Shown here piece after piece: positions 35,383-44,809 of a stretch of DNA of 64,000 nucleotides (positions within the stretch are counted from its first letter, which is position 1; every line of letters begins with the position of its first letter). Below the pieces are notes generated by a model. It had not been told where the DNA came from and made no database searches. It saw only the letters and a list, made by a program, of their open reading frames with translations. The position numbers and the translations under genes are program-made. The stretch comes from an uncultured Verrucomicrobiota bacterium (GTDB taxonomy: Bacteria > Verrucomicrobiota > Kiritimatiellia > SS1-B-03-39 > UBA6053): NCBI GenBank assembly GCA_937127435.1, contig CAKZLZ010000034.1, forward strand, positions 1 to 64,000. The letters are read 5' to 3'.

Positions 35383-37173
35383 ATGATTTATAGGGTCCTC
35401 ATCTTCAACACGCTCATAGGACTGGCCAGCATGCTGACCGGTTCAGGGGGGATTGCGGCGGAACCTGCGGCCCCGGAGTCCGGGGAAATCCACTATAAAA
35501 TCGAATGGAAGGGACTTAAAAAACATCCCCAAGAAAAAGCGCTGAAAGAAGTTTCCCGTATTGAGAGCCTCAAAGAACTCAGCATCCCCTCCATTCCTTT
35601 ACTCCGAAAGAGGTTAGACGAAGACCTTCTCCGCCTCACCTCGTTTCTTCAAGCGAAAGGATATTATCTGGCTGAAGTTCAGGGTCAATATGACAGCAGT
35701 TCCGTTCCGGGAGTCGTTCGTTTTCAATGTAATCCCGGCCCCTTGTTCACCATCGGAGAACAAACCTTCACCTATCGGGGAGATACCGTCCCCCACAAAA
35801 AATGGCAGCCTTATATAAACGGATCAGATCCGGCCACCACCCAGGTGATATTGAATTCCGAAAAATATATGCTCCGGCATTTTCAAAATACCGGACACCC
35901 CTTTCCCCAAATCCTTACCCGGAATTATGTATTGGATCCGGAACGGAAAAAGATGGATCTGAATTACGAAATCGATCCCGGACCCATCATGCGCATGGGC
36001 AAAGTAACCATCCAGGGCCTGGAATCCGTCGGCGAGAAATCTATCCTTCGGCAAATCAACTGGAAACCCGGCGACCTTTACGATCTACGGTTGCTCGAAG
36101 AGTTTGAAAAAGAACTCATTTTGACCGGTTTGTTTTCACGCGTAAAACTTACCCCGGCTCCTTCCGAAACCGAAGCCCCTCAGATTGACTTCACCCTGGC
36201 GGTTACCGAAAGGTATCATCGGACTTTCCGCTTCGGGGTCGATCACCGCAGTGATGTCGGTTTCGGAATGAAGACCTCCTGGGAACACCGGAACTACTTT
36301 GGCAAAGGGGAAAAACTGCGTTTGGATTTCACCCTGGCGGAAGAAGAAACCATTGCCGGAATCGTCATTCGCAAACCGGGATTTCAAATACGCAATCAAA
36401 GTTTGGTTTTGGGCCTCACCGCTTCGGAAGAACGCCCGGACGCCTACACCAGCCAAAGCCTGGAAAGTTATGTGGGATTGGAACGCGAATATAACCGGCG
36501 GTTCGCAAACAGTATCGGGATCGCTTACAAATACGCCACCGTGGAACAGGGGGGAGACGAAGATCTTTACGGCTTACTCTCCCTGCCGTTACAGTCTGTA
36601 TGGGATACCACTGCAAACGACCTTCATCCATCCAAAGGGCATCGTCTGATTTCGCAGGCAACCCCTTACACAGACCTGCTCAATCAGGATCTCACCTTCG
36701 GGCGCTTACAGGTCATCGGATCCAAATATCACATCATTCACAAGCGGCCTCAATTGGTATTGGCCGGCAGAGTCGCGGTGGGCAGCTTGCTGGGAGCGGA
36801 GGTCGATGACATCCCGGCCGACGAAAGATTTTACGCAGGGGGAGGAGGATCTGTGCGCGGCTTTTCTTATCAGTCCATTGGCCCCAAAGAAGATGGCGAA
36901 AGTATAGGAGGAAGTTCTTTGCTCGAAGTCTCGGCAGAGCTCCGGGCACGCTTCACCGAAACCTGGGGCCTTGCAACTTTTTTGGATGGAGGGATGGTCA
37001 CCAACGAGAAAGCCCCTTTCGGCAACCAGCCCCTGCAATGGGGCGCCGGTGCGGGCTTAAGAATTTTCACCGGCATCGGCCCCTTGCGGCTGGACCTCGC
37101 CTACCCCATCAATCCGGATGAAGATCAGGAAAGCCGTTTGCAGTTTTACATTTCATTGGGGCAGTCCTTCTGA
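35383..37173 (+). CDS. outer-membrane Omp85/TamA-like protein
   Basis: A 596-residue protein with a signal peptide. Several POTRA-like modules occupy roughly residues 30-260 (for example FTIGEQTFTYRGDTVP and GPIMRMGKVTIQGLESVGEKSILRQINWKPGDLYD). A 16-strand-type barrel region follows. YAGGGGSVRGFSYQSIGP carries the RGF/Y signature of Omp85 loop 6. The next gene encodes TamB and overlaps by one base (TGATGG), so this is probably TamA rather than BamA. The pair moves lipid or outer-membrane components across the periplasm. Confidence 0.9.
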   Translation: MIYRVLIFNTLIGLASMLTGSGGIAAEPAAPESGEIHYKIEWKGLKKHPQEKALKEVSRIESLKELSIPSIPLLRKRLDEDLLRLTSFLQAKGYYLAEVQGQYDSSSVPGVVRFQCNPGPLFTIGEQTFTYRGDTVPHKKWQPYINGSDPATTQVILNSEKYMLRHFQNTGHPFPQILTRNYVLDPERKKMDLNYEIDPGPIMRMGKVTIQGLESVGEKSILRQINWKPGDLYDLRLLEEFEKELILTGLFSRVKLTPAPSETEAPQIDFTLAVTERYHRTFRFGVDHRSDVGFGMKTSWEHRNYFGKGEKLRLDFTLAEEETIAGIVIRKPGFQIRNQSLVLGLTASEERPDAYTSQSLESYVGLEREYNRRFANSIGIAYKYATVEQGGDEDLYGLLSLPLQSVWDTTANDLHPSKGHRLISQATPYTDLLNQDLTFGRLQVIGSKYHIIHKRPQLVLAGRVAVGSLLGAEVDDIPADERFYAGGGGSVRGFSYQSIGPKEDGESIGGSSLLEVSAELRARFTETWGLATFLDGGMVTNEKAPFGNQPLQWGAGAGLRIFTGIGPLRLDLAYPINPDEDQESRLQFYISLGQSF

Positions 37174-40100
37174 TGGGTAAAGTTAAAAAAAGATCCTGGT
37201 TTACGATCATCCGCAGAATCTTTCTGGGGTTGTGTACATTGTTGCTGTGCCTCTACATCTTCCTGCATACTCCCTACGCCCAGGACCGCATCACCGACTT
37301 CATTTCCGAAAAACTCAGCACCAAAGACCAAACCGTTACCCTGAATGGACTGGGAGGTCTCTGGCCCTTTCACCTGCGTCTGCAAACAGGCAGTATCACC
37401 GATAAAAACGGCGTTTGGGTTGAAGTCCAAAACATTTCTCTGGATTGGAAATACCGGAAACAAAAAATTCACATCCAGGATTTGAATGTGGAAGAACTCA
37501 CGCTTTTCCAACGCCCCGCAGGGGAAGAGAAAACAACCGGTCCTTTAAAACCTTTCCCTGAATTGCCCTGGGAAATAGAGGTGGATAAAATTCACATAAA
37601 CCGCCTGGTTCTCAATGAAAACTTCTCGGGCAAAGAAACCGTTTTGGGCCTAACCGGAAAGCTGCATTTATCAAAAGAAGGTCTGATCAACACCCGGCTT
37701 TCAGCCACAACCTCAGATTCGACATTCACGCTAGACGCAAACTACGAACTTGCGGAAAAATCATTTTCAGGAAAATTGTCTGAAAAATCCCGGAACGAAA
37801 ACCGGCTTTCGATCACCTTCGGTTCTAAAGAGAGCGGTGGAATTTTTGTAAAAGGAAATCTGCAAAGCCAGGACCTCATTGAACGCATTCAATTTGTTGA
37901 ACCCTATCTGCAAGCTTTCAATCTCCCCCCCCGTCTCGTCACGCGATACTTGCGTAAAATTCCCCAAGCCCCCCTACCGGCGAAGATCGGGCTCGACCTT
38001 GACTACGCCCAAAATCTTTTAGCACTGGATACAGAGATACAAATTCATGAAGGCAAAGTTCAGAGCCACATGACCTATGCCAAAGATCAGAAAAAATTCG
38101 ATCTTCAGCTCCAAGCCCGTCTTCCGAAAACACAGCCCTTCGGTGAGCTCTTCGGACAGCCCATAGCCGGTCAACTCGAGGGCACTTTTTCGATCACGCT
38201 ACAAAATGGATTACAGGATTTAACTACCGATATACTTCTCACCGGATTCAGCTACCGGGAATTCAAAATCGAGCACCTGCAGGGGAATCTTCAGCAACAA
38301 AACCATGGCTTTCACATCGATGTGAATGGGAAAGACGGCGAACGAGAAATCTCTTTAACGGGACTCTTTTCAACATCCGTCGACGGTTGGACTTTTAACT
38401 CGGACACATGGACCGCCGACATGCCGCCCCTTTCCTTAGAATCCGAGAAATCCTTCGTCCTGATGAAATCAGGAACGGACTTTGATCTTCAGCCGACATC
38501 CTTCCTGCTCAATGGCATCCCCATGGCCTTAAAAGGAAACTGGAATTCAAAACAAATCGATGTCTCCCTGACCCTACCCGAAATCCCGGCGGCCAAATTG
38601 CCTAACTATGAAGAATTGGAAATCGGGGGGACGCTGATGGGAACCCTGCAGATCAAAGGGAACCTGGATCAGCCCGACCTACACATGACCCTCGCCTGTG
38701 AGGCGCTTGAATTTGTTTACGATCAATTTGAAACCAACACCCAGTTGGACGGAGAACTAAACGCCTCCTGGTCATCTGCAGGATTACAATTAGAAAGCGC
38801 GTTCAAGGACACTCGCCAAAACCAATTCAGCATCTCCCTTCACTCCCCGGAAAGCTGGAGCCTTTCCCCCTTCAAGCTCCCCGATACCCACGCCGATTTT
38901 TCCACCCGCCTACAGGGGACAGTAGACCTTTCACTTTTGAATAAGTTTAACTGGTTACCCAATCAAAGGGTTTCAGGGCAGCTCCATACCCATGTGAATT
39001 TTTCACAAACAAACAAAAAACGGGAACTGAAAGGATCCGTGAAATTGACGCAGGGGAAATATGAAAACTTCCAATTGGGCAGCGTCCTGAATCAGATCGA
39101 AATTGCCGCAGAGATCCTTGACCAAAAGGTCACCCTGACCCAGGCGGATGCGCGCACACCCGGCGATGGAAAACTCAGCGCCAGCGGCCATTGGGATTTG
39201 CAGGAAGTTCCCGGTAGCGGCGAATTATCCCTGGTGATAAACAAAGCCAGGGTTTTACATCTCGACCCGGTGCAAGCCGCCTTGTCCGGAAAAATTCTGG
39301 TTTCCAAAAATGCAAAAGAGAAAGTGAAGGTTTCCGGAAAATTGGTTTTAGAAGAGACCACTTTTCATATGGATCGATTACCAAAACCCGTCCCGAAACC
39401 GGTTCCCTTTGTCGTAAAAAACGGCACCCTGCCCCCTCTCCAAAAAAAGAAAAAGGAAACCAGCCCGCCCCGGATAATGGGAAACTGGGTGAATGGGGAT
39501 ATCGATATCGACATCCCTTCCCAGCTCATTGTGGAAGGCAAAAACATTTACTCCACCTGGGAGGGCGCTTTAAAAGTCTCTCTGCAACCCAGCGGGTTTT
39601 ACCTCAACGGCAAACTGCTTCCGCGTCGCGGAACCGTGAACTTTTTCGGCCGGGCCTTCCGGCTATCCAAAGGAACCGTACACTTTAACGATCAGCTGGG
39701 CTCCTCTCCCATTCTTGATTTGGAAGCCGATTACTCGCGGGAAGATATGGATGCGGTTCTGTTAATTACCGGCAGGGCGGACAATCCCAAATTTAATTTA
39801 CGATCCAACCCGCCTCTCCCCGAAGATGAAATCCTTTCCCGTATCCTCTTCGGCAAAGACATGGCGACCATCACCGGGCTTCAGGCTTTAGAGGTGGGCC
39901 TGGCCCTTAAAAGTATGATGGACAGCGAAGGCAACACCGACTGGGATTTAATGGGCAAAGCCAGGGACTTTCTCGGCGTGGATCAACTGGAACTTCGCGA
40001 AAGCGGAGACGCGGAAGGCAGCACCGAAATTGTAGCCGGCCGGCAAATCAACAACCGCCTCTATTTGGAATTCAACCAAAGCCTCAAAGAACCGGGCAGC

Positions 40101-40205
40101 AGCTTATTGCTCGAATACGAAATCCGCAGAAACCTCTCCATCACCACCGAAACCGGTACCCACACCCTGCCGGGAATTGGCGTGAACTGGAAACGGGATT
40201 ATTAA
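37173..40205 (+). CDS. TamB/DUF490 translocation-assembly protein
   Basis: A 1010-residue protein with one N-terminal membrane helix (TIIRRIFLGLCTLLLCLYIFLHTPYAQDRI) and long beta-rich, AsmA-like repeats that form a periplasm-spanning groove. The C-terminal DUF490 domain is clear: RGTVNFFGRAFRLSKGTVHFND, LEADYSREDMDAVLLITGRADNPKFNLRSNPPLPEDEILSRILFGKD, and a final GVNWKRDY. It is shorter than the E. coli protein, within family range. With the TamA-like barrel upstream it should support phospholipid transport or outer-membrane protein assembly. Confidence 0.92.
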   Translation: MGKVKKRSWFTIIRRIFLGLCTLLLCLYIFLHTPYAQDRITDFISEKLSTKDQTVTLNGLGGLWPFHLRLQTGSITDKNGVWVEVQNISLDWKYRKQKIHIQDLNVEELTLFQRPAGEEKTTGPLKPFPELPWEIEVDKIHINRLVLNENFSGKETVLGLTGKLHLSKEGLINTRLSATTSDSTFTLDANYELAEKSFSGKLSEKSRNENRLSITFGSKESGGIFVKGNLQSQDLIERIQFVEPYLQAFNLPPRLVTRYLRKIPQAPLPAKIGLDLDYAQNLLALDTEIQIHEGKVQSHMTYAKDQKKFDLQLQARLPKTQPFGELFGQPIAGQLEGTFSITLQNGLQDLTTDILLTGFSYREFKIEHLQGNLQQQNHGFHIDVNGKDGEREISLTGLFSTSVDGWTFNSDTWTADMPPLSLESEKSFVLMKSGTDFDLQPTSFLLNGIPMALKGNWNSKQIDVSLTLPEIPAAKLPNYEELEIGGTLMGTLQIKGNLDQPDLHMTLACEALEFVYDQFETNTQLDGELNASWSSAGLQLESAFKDTRQNQFSISLHSPESWSLSPFKLPDTHADFSTRLQGTVDLSLLNKFNWLPNQRVSGQLHTHVNFSQTNKKRELKGSVKLTQGKYENFQLGSVLNQIEIAAEILDQKVTLTQADARTPGDGKLSASGHWDLQEVPGSGELSLVINKARVLHLDPVQAALSGKILVSKNAKEKVKVSGKLVLEETTFHMDRLPKPVPKPVPFVVKNGTLPPLQKKKKETSPPRIMGNWVNGDIDIDIPSQLIVEGKNIYSTWEGALKVSLQPSGFYLNGKLLPRRGTVNFFGRAFRLSKGTVHFNDQLGSSPILDLEADYSREDMDAVLLITGRADNPKFNLRSNPPLPEDEILSRILFGKDMATITGLQALEVGLALKSMMDSEGNTDWDLMGKARDFLGVDQLELRESGDAEGSTEIVAGRQINNRLYLEFNQSLKEPGSSLLLEYEIRRNLSITTETGTHTLPGIGVNWKRDY

Positions 40206-40268
40206 GAAGTCCAGGTCCGTGAATTAATTTGTTCAACCTTAAACCGCGCGATGAGGCTTCAGCTAAAT

Positions 40269-41714
40269 TCACGGTGCAGAAACCGAATCAATATACAGCG
40301 GATAAGGTCCGATGGTGACCTTTACTTTTCCCTCCAGCACCGGAAGCACCTTTTCATTCCCCACCATATCATATATTTTAATTTCCGTCCCTGACACCGG
40401 AATTTCCACTTCCGTGGGTCCTAACACATTCCAGGCCACCACCACATGATTCGGGGAATCTTGCGTATAATCGGAAATGAATTCATAAATATAACTGTCC
40501 CCTTCCCCATCCGACAGGGCCGCAATTAATTTTGGATTGGGCATCCGCTGGATGAGATTTTGAATCGCAAAAGCCGCCGGACGCCATTTCAGCGAACTCC
40601 GGGTCATCAATCCGCCATTGTAATTGTCTGTGTCGTGCAAATGCATGATAAACACCCGCTCTACCCCCAGACGCATGGCCCACAAATACATGCGGACCAC
40701 AAAAGCGCCATGCAATTCAGGAGTCAACATCTCAGGTTTCCGTTTGTCTGGCACATCATACCTTCCGCCATATTCATGACCAATCTCCCAACCCACTTCG
40801 GTAAACCATACCGGTTTCTCGGCGCCCTGCTCGGAAAGAAACGCCCGCATCTCCGCCAAATTTTTACTCATGGCCACCGGCCCCCAGGATTTTATTTTGT
40901 ACGCTTCCGGGGGTGCGCCTTTCATATAAGGATGGGTGGAAAAAATATCGTAGGTCTCGTGCAAGCCCGCTTCTGACTTTTCGTAAACCCCTTCGACAAA
41001 CCGGAAATCCGCCCGGGTTGCCCCGCCCCCGCCACAGGAAAAACCAACGATGGGTAAGGTGTTGGGATGCGAATAAATGATCTCACTCATCATCGGCAAC
41101 ACTTTTGCATACAACGCTTCCCGTTCCGCCTCAACTTCTTCACGGGGCATCCGGTCCGGAATCATGTATTGATAGTTGGGTTCGTTTAAAATTTCGATCG
41201 CACGGATTGGACTCTCAAATCCTGTCCCTGCATAGAGGGCACCGTTCGGACCATATTCATCCAGAAACCCGTTAAAGCTTTCGGACATGGCCTCCAAATA
41301 AGCTTCATCACTTTCATAAGCGGGACGATTCCACCTCACTCCTTTTTTACGTTCCCTTTCGGTCGCGTTGGAGACGGTAAACATCACCTCCACCCCTTTT
41401 TCCGCCGCAATCAGCAAAGCCTCTTCCGCCTCGGATGTGGGACCCGAGAGGCGAATGGAGCGGACGCCCATCTTTTCAATCTCGGCATGCGCTTTTTGAT
41501 ACTCGTCCCCCCAAAGGTAAATTCCATACACCGGAAAAGGCTGAGCGGGTTTGGCAACAATGTCCGCGATGGGCGGCAAGGGTTGTGCGCCGGTTTCCCA
41601 TTCGCGTTGATCCGGAACTTCCGTTGGTTGGGTAAAATAGTCGGGCACCTCTTCAGCGAAGAGGGATCGGGTGGTCAAAAGAATCAAGCCGGTAGCAAAT
41701 AGTCTGAATTTCAT
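40269..41714 (-). CDS. secreted clan GH-A-type glycoside hydrolase
   Basis: A 481-residue protein with signal peptide MKFRLFATGLILLTTRSLFAEE. It looks like a TIM barrel of glycoside hydrolase clan GH-A: IRAIEILNEPNYQY holds the acid/base Glu after Asn, and EKPVWFTEVGWEIGHEY holds the nucleophile Glu. A small beta domain (EVEIPVSGTEIKIYDMVGNEKVLPVLEGKV) closes the C-terminus. Such enzymes cut beta-linked polysaccharides; GH39/GH5-like relatives are possible. No polysaccharide-utilisation genes are next to it, so the substrate is open. Confidence 0.75.
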   Translation of the reverse strand: MKFRLFATGLILLTTRSLFAEEVPDYFTQPTEVPDQREWETGAQPLPPIADIVAKPAQPFPVYGIYLWGDEYQKAHAEIEKMGVRSIRLSGPTSEAEEALLIAAEKGVEVMFTVSNATERERKKGVRWNRPAYESDEAYLEAMSESFNGFLDEYGPNGALYAGTGFESPIRAIEILNEPNYQYMIPDRMPREEVEAEREALYAKVLPMMSEIIYSHPNTLPIVGFSCGGGGATRADFRFVEGVYEKSEAGLHETYDIFSTHPYMKGAPPEAYKIKSWGPVAMSKNLAEMRAFLSEQGAEKPVWFTEVGWEIGHEYGGRYDVPDKRKPEMLTPELHGAFVVRMYLWAMRLGVERVFIMHLHDTDNYNGGLMTRSSLKWRPAAFAIQNLIQRMPNPKLIAALSDGEGDSYIYEFISDYTQDSPNHVVVAWNVLGPTEVEIPVSGTEIKIYDMVGNEKVLPVLEGKVKVTIGPYPLYIDSVSAP

Positions 41715-41840
41715 ATAGAGTCCTTAGCGGTAAACGAATGTGAGCTTTACATCAAAGCTCTCCGTAGATACCTTTGACCAGTAAAAAGTGGATGAAAGTG
41801 GTGCACCGCCCTGTCACCACCATTGGACTTTTACTTTTTC

Positions 41841-42662
41841 ATGGTTATGAAACCCCACCCCATCATAAAGTTTGGAATCCTCCTCAGCTTGCTGTTCGCA
41901 ATCTTAAGTCTTTGGATAGGTACCGGCATCTTCATGCATCAACCGGAAAAACCAGTGTATCAACTTCCGCTGGATACGCGAGCCACCCATTCCCCCGGTT
42001 GCTGTTTAGAGTATGGTCTTACCTATTTCCCTACCCTGGACCGGGATGGCGAGCTCTGGTTGGGCACCCGGAAAATTGAAAAACAAAACAGGGTAAACGA
42101 ACATCAACAATGGATTTCAAAAGAACATCGCCAAAATTCACCTGTGTATATCACTGCGGACAAAAATCTTCCCATGAGAGAGATCCAGGGGCTTTTAGCA
42201 GAACTCTCCAACGTGGGGTTTTATCGGTTCAACTTTGAGGTCACGGAAGGCAAGAAACCTCTTCTCTCCCAACTGAAATTTCTTGAGTGGGACACCCCTT
42301 GGGGAATTTTCCAACAGATTTCTTTTCTCAGGGCTGAACAAATAAACACGATGGGTTTCTATGTACCCGCCTTGTCCGATTGCGATCTCTGCGTTGAAAA
42401 CGCAGTAATGTTAACTCCGGATGATTCAATTTTCATCATTGATCTGAACAGCAGAAGCGCAAAGACCCAAACGGAAAAAGAGATCGCCTGGCCGGACATT
42501 CCGAATCGCATCAGCCGGCTCATGGATCTGAATCCTACAACCCATATCCCGATTGTGATCGACGAAAGCATGTCCTACGGCGAATTCATTGAATTCTTTT
42601 GTGGGGTGTATGAAAAAGGTGCAGTCAACATCAGCCTGCTCCCCCCACACCATCGCTTTTAA
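41841..42662 (+). CDS. membrane protein with ExbD/TolR-like periplasmic domain
   Basis: The track begins at a TTG (41823); the ATG at 41841 (MVMKPHPIIKFGILLSLLFAIL, 273 aa) is a better start. One N-terminal membrane segment is followed by LDRDGELWLGTRKIEKQNRVNEH and SPVYITADKNLPMREIQGLLAELSNVGFYRFNFEV. This has the layout of the ExbD/TolR C-terminal domain. A second weaker copy (IPIVIDESMSYGEFIEFFCGVYEKGAVNISLL) lies at the end. ExbD forms proton-driven motors with ExbB. No ExbB gene is adjacent and the membrane Asp is not evident, so this may be a stand-alone relative. Confidence 0.5.
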   Translation: MVMKPHPIIKFGILLSLLFAILSLWIGTGIFMHQPEKPVYQLPLDTRATHSPGCCLEYGLTYFPTLDRDGELWLGTRKIEKQNRVNEHQQWISKEHRQNSPVYITADKNLPMREIQGLLAELSNVGFYRFNFEVTEGKKPLLSQLKFLEWDTPWGIFQQISFLRAEQINTMGFYVPALSDCDLCVENAVMLTPDDSIFIIDLNSRSAKTQTEKEIAWPDIPNRISRLMDLNPTTHIPIVIDESMSYGEFIEFFCGVYEKGAVNISLLPPHHRF

Positions 42663-42670
42663 AATTGACT

Positions 42671-42760
42671 GGAGCGCGGACACTCCTGTCCTGGCGGTAT
42701 GGTTTCAGACGTAAAGTGGCTTGGGTTCCGGGTTCGCTAGGACAGGAGTGTCCGCGCTCC
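42671..42760. repeat. 90-bp inverted-repeat element with 22-bp perfect arms
   Basis: GGAGCGCGGACACTCCTGTCCT and AGGACAGGAGTGTCCGCGCTCC are exact reverse complements around about 46 bases. No transposase or terminator T-run is present. I recall similar arms as common intergenic repeats in Verrucomicrobia, read as false peptides such as RGHSCP. It lies between the convergent ExbD-like and kinase genes. Confidence 0.9.
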
Positions 42761-42779
42761 GGTTTTGCCGCATCCATGC

Positions 42780-43910
42780 TTACACCTGCTGCTGAACCAT
42801 CGACGTCATCTCCCGCTCCAATCCCAGAATACATTCCGCTCTTCTGAATTGCGCCCGGCTGCGGACCAGATTGTGTTCAGGATAAGACACTTTAAAATAG
42901 AGGTCGCCGTCCAAATAATCTTTAAGAAAGCGCATGCCCAATTCGTAAGAAATCAGCGCCCCCGACATCGGCAACAGCTCCAGTTCCTTGGGAGTAATAA
43001 AGGCCGAAGCTTTGGTCAAAAAGCCGTTCAACAGCGCTTCGAACAGCGGCATCTCCACCTGGATTTTGTTCAGGTCCGGCTCATCTTCATCCGACAAACT
43101 GGTGGCGGTGCGAACCAGGTCTCCGAAATCATAGAGCAGAGATCCGGTCATCACTGTATCGAGATCAATCACACAAATGCCTTTACCACTTTGACTGTCA
43201 AAAAGGATATTATTGATCTTGGTGTCGTTGTGGGTGACCCGGGTGGGCAACTCCCCCGCTTCCATCAAACCGGCCACCAAATACGCCAAGTCCCGATGCT
43301 GACGCACAAAAGTCATCTCTGCGGAGATCAGATCCGCCCGCCCGGCCAAATCCTGTGAAAAGCTGGATTCCAGCGCGTCGAATCGCGAGGGGGTATGATG
43401 AAAATTCGGAATGGTATCCAGCAAGGTCCCCGGCAGATCCGCCATCTGATATTGAAATTCTCCGAAAGCTTTGGCCGCCTCAAACACCTGGTCTGCGCTC
43501 TCCACCACATCGATACTTTTCACGTTGGAAATAAAATCGAAGGCCCGCCAAAAATTTTCTTCGCCGTCCACGTACAAATCCCGTCCATCCAGGGTCGGAA
43601 TTAACCTCAGGGCCCGGCGCTCCGGTTGATCTCTTTCCCACTCCGCCAATTTGCGGTGCTGGTGATCGGTCACTTCCCGAATATTGGCCATCATCCCCGG
43701 CACATCGGGGAAAACCCGGTGATTGACCCGTTGCAAAACCAGGGGACAACTCCGGGCGGACTCGAATGAAATCAGATAGGTATCATTGATATGACCATTC
43801 CCAAGACAACTGACATCTGAAACGGTTTTAAGATCGGTGAACTGGGAGATTGCGTGGTGGGGTTGAATCATCGTTCGGCCAGAATTAAATGAGTCCATTG
43901 CATTTTGCAA
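42780..43910 (-). CDS. APH-fold sugar kinase, N-acetylhexosamine 1-kinase (NahK)-like
   Basis: A 376-residue phosphotransferase with the kinase-like APH fold. The catalytic loop VTHNDTKINNILFD and the metal-binding VIDLDTVMTGSLLYDFGDLVR are the key motifs. Both match NahK/LnpB, which phosphorylates GlcNAc/GalNAc at C1. IRPTLDGRD and the C-terminal ISYELGMRFLKDYLDGDLYF are also family-like. Such a kinase would feed salvaged amino sugars into nucleotide-sugar synthesis. The start is uncertain; an ATG at 43871 is also possible. NahK itself versus another APH-fold kinase is not settled. Confidence 0.7.
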   Translation of the reverse strand: MQNAMDSFNSGRTMIQPHHAISQFTDLKTVSDVSCLGNGHINDTYLISFESARSCPLVLQRVNHRVFPDVPGMMANIREVTDHQHRKLAEWERDQPERRALRLIPTLDGRDLYVDGEENFWRAFDFISNVKSIDVVESADQVFEAAKAFGEFQYQMADLPGTLLDTIPNFHHTPSRFDALESSFSQDLAGRADLISAEMTFVRQHRDLAYLVAGLMEAGELPTRVTHNDTKINNILFDSQSGKGICVIDLDTVMTGSLLYDFGDLVRTATSLSDEDEPDLNKIQVEMPLFEALLNGFLTKASAFITPKELELLPMSGALISYELGMRFLKDYLDGDLYFKVSYPEHNLVRSRAQFRRAECILGLEREMTSMVQQQV

Positions 43911-44097
43911 CCGTGGAAAGAATCAAAACTCCTCGTTGTATGAACTGGATTAAGGTTGTTGATCATAGCGTGATCATTATTTCTAATGATAGCCTGAGAA
44001 TTTTTCGGGCAGGGATGCCCTCACCCCATTTACTTCCGCTAAAACGGCGCAGAGGCATCCCTGCCCGATTCTGATGCAAGCAATTGAACCGCTGATT
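43911..44097. repeat. intergenic element with 14-bp perfect inverted repeat
   Basis: CGGGCAGGGATGCC (44006-44019) and GGCATCCCTGCCCG (44054-44067) are exact reverse complements around 34 bases. No T-run follows. One arm, GCATCCCTGCCCG, recurs alone at 29564-29576. The remaining bases of this gap show nothing recognisable. Confidence 0.75.
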
Positions 44098-44550
44098 TCA
44101 GTCTTTTATTAAAGCTTCCGCAGAAACTTTTGGTGGAGTGGTGGGCTGAGCCGGAGGAGGCGGTTTTAAAGCCCGGACAGAAACCCAATCCATGATCACT
44201 TGTAACAAAGGGAAAACCAGAAGGACTTGCAGGTGATTATGAAAAAGTCTGGTGATCTCATTACTCAAACTCAGGAGCGCCAGAACCGCTATGATCATTG
44301 ATCCCTGATATTCACTACACCTTCCTGTATATTTCATCGAGAGTCGGGTTGCGATCAGGCTAAGAACGAACCCAAAGAAAGTCGAAGAAAAGAATACCTC
44401 ATTCGAGCCGATCGCGAAACTGGCATTGAGGGAAAGAGATAGAAACCCAACCGATTTAGTAATCTCCAGTGGCGTTTTGACTACGGAGACCACAACCCCC
44501 ACCAAAAATATCGTGGCAAGGATCCTTAATGCAATAATGATTTTCTTCAT
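44098..44550 (-). CDS. hypothetical small membrane protein
   Basis: A 150-residue protein with about four hydrophobic segments (ILATIFLVGVVVSVV, FGFVLSLIATRL, MIIAVLALLSL, VLLVFPLLQVIMDWV) and a Pro-rich cytoplasmic-type tail (KPPPPAQPTTPPK). No family is recognised. It is a single gene between an inverted-repeat element and the ffh promoter region, on the opposite strand to ffh. The reading frame, the basic start (MKKIII) and the gap on either side make it likely to be real. Confidence 0.55.
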   Translation of the reverse strand: MKKIIIALRILATIFLVGVVVSVVKTPLEITKSVGFLSLSLNASFAIGSNEVFFSSTFFGFVLSLIATRLSMKYTGRCSEYQGSMIIAVLALLSLSNEITRLFHNHLQVLLVFPLLQVIMDWVSVRALKPPPPAQPTTPPKVSAEALIKD

Positions 44551-44809
44551 AGGGGTTTCACTCGTGGGGCTGAACGGATTTTATGAATTCTTTTTTCAAC
44601 AGATAGCGCCTTTGGTTATCTGTTGAGGTTATCCTTGCGGAGCTCCAACTCAGCGGTACCAGTCGCTCGAATATGACTTTCCATAAGGCCTATATAACCT
44701 TCTGGAAAGAAATTTACCCCCTCAATGGCTCCAAATACGCCTTTTCCCCCCTGAATCTTCCCCAGATCGTGCTTGAACCCTCGCCCCTCAATGGTCAAAA
44801 GGCGTTCCT
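44551..44809. other. non-coding region upstream of ffh with a 10-bp hairpin
   Basis: TCAACAGATA (44596-44605) and TATCTGTTGA (44617-44626) form a perfect hairpin. A T-run precedes it on the plus strand, so it is not a terminator in either direction. No SRP RNA core was recognised in this gap. The ffh promoter probably lies within the remaining stretch. Confidence 0.5.

Noticed and set aside
42671-42760. terminator between convergent genes
   Set aside because: The 46-base loop and lack of a T-run do not fit an intrinsic terminator.
44596-44626. terminator before ffh
   Set aside because: The hairpin is good but no T-run follows it on either strand.
44551-44809. 4.5S SRP RNA gene beside ffh
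   Set aside because: The conserved SRP RNA core and tetraloop pattern could not be found in this gap.
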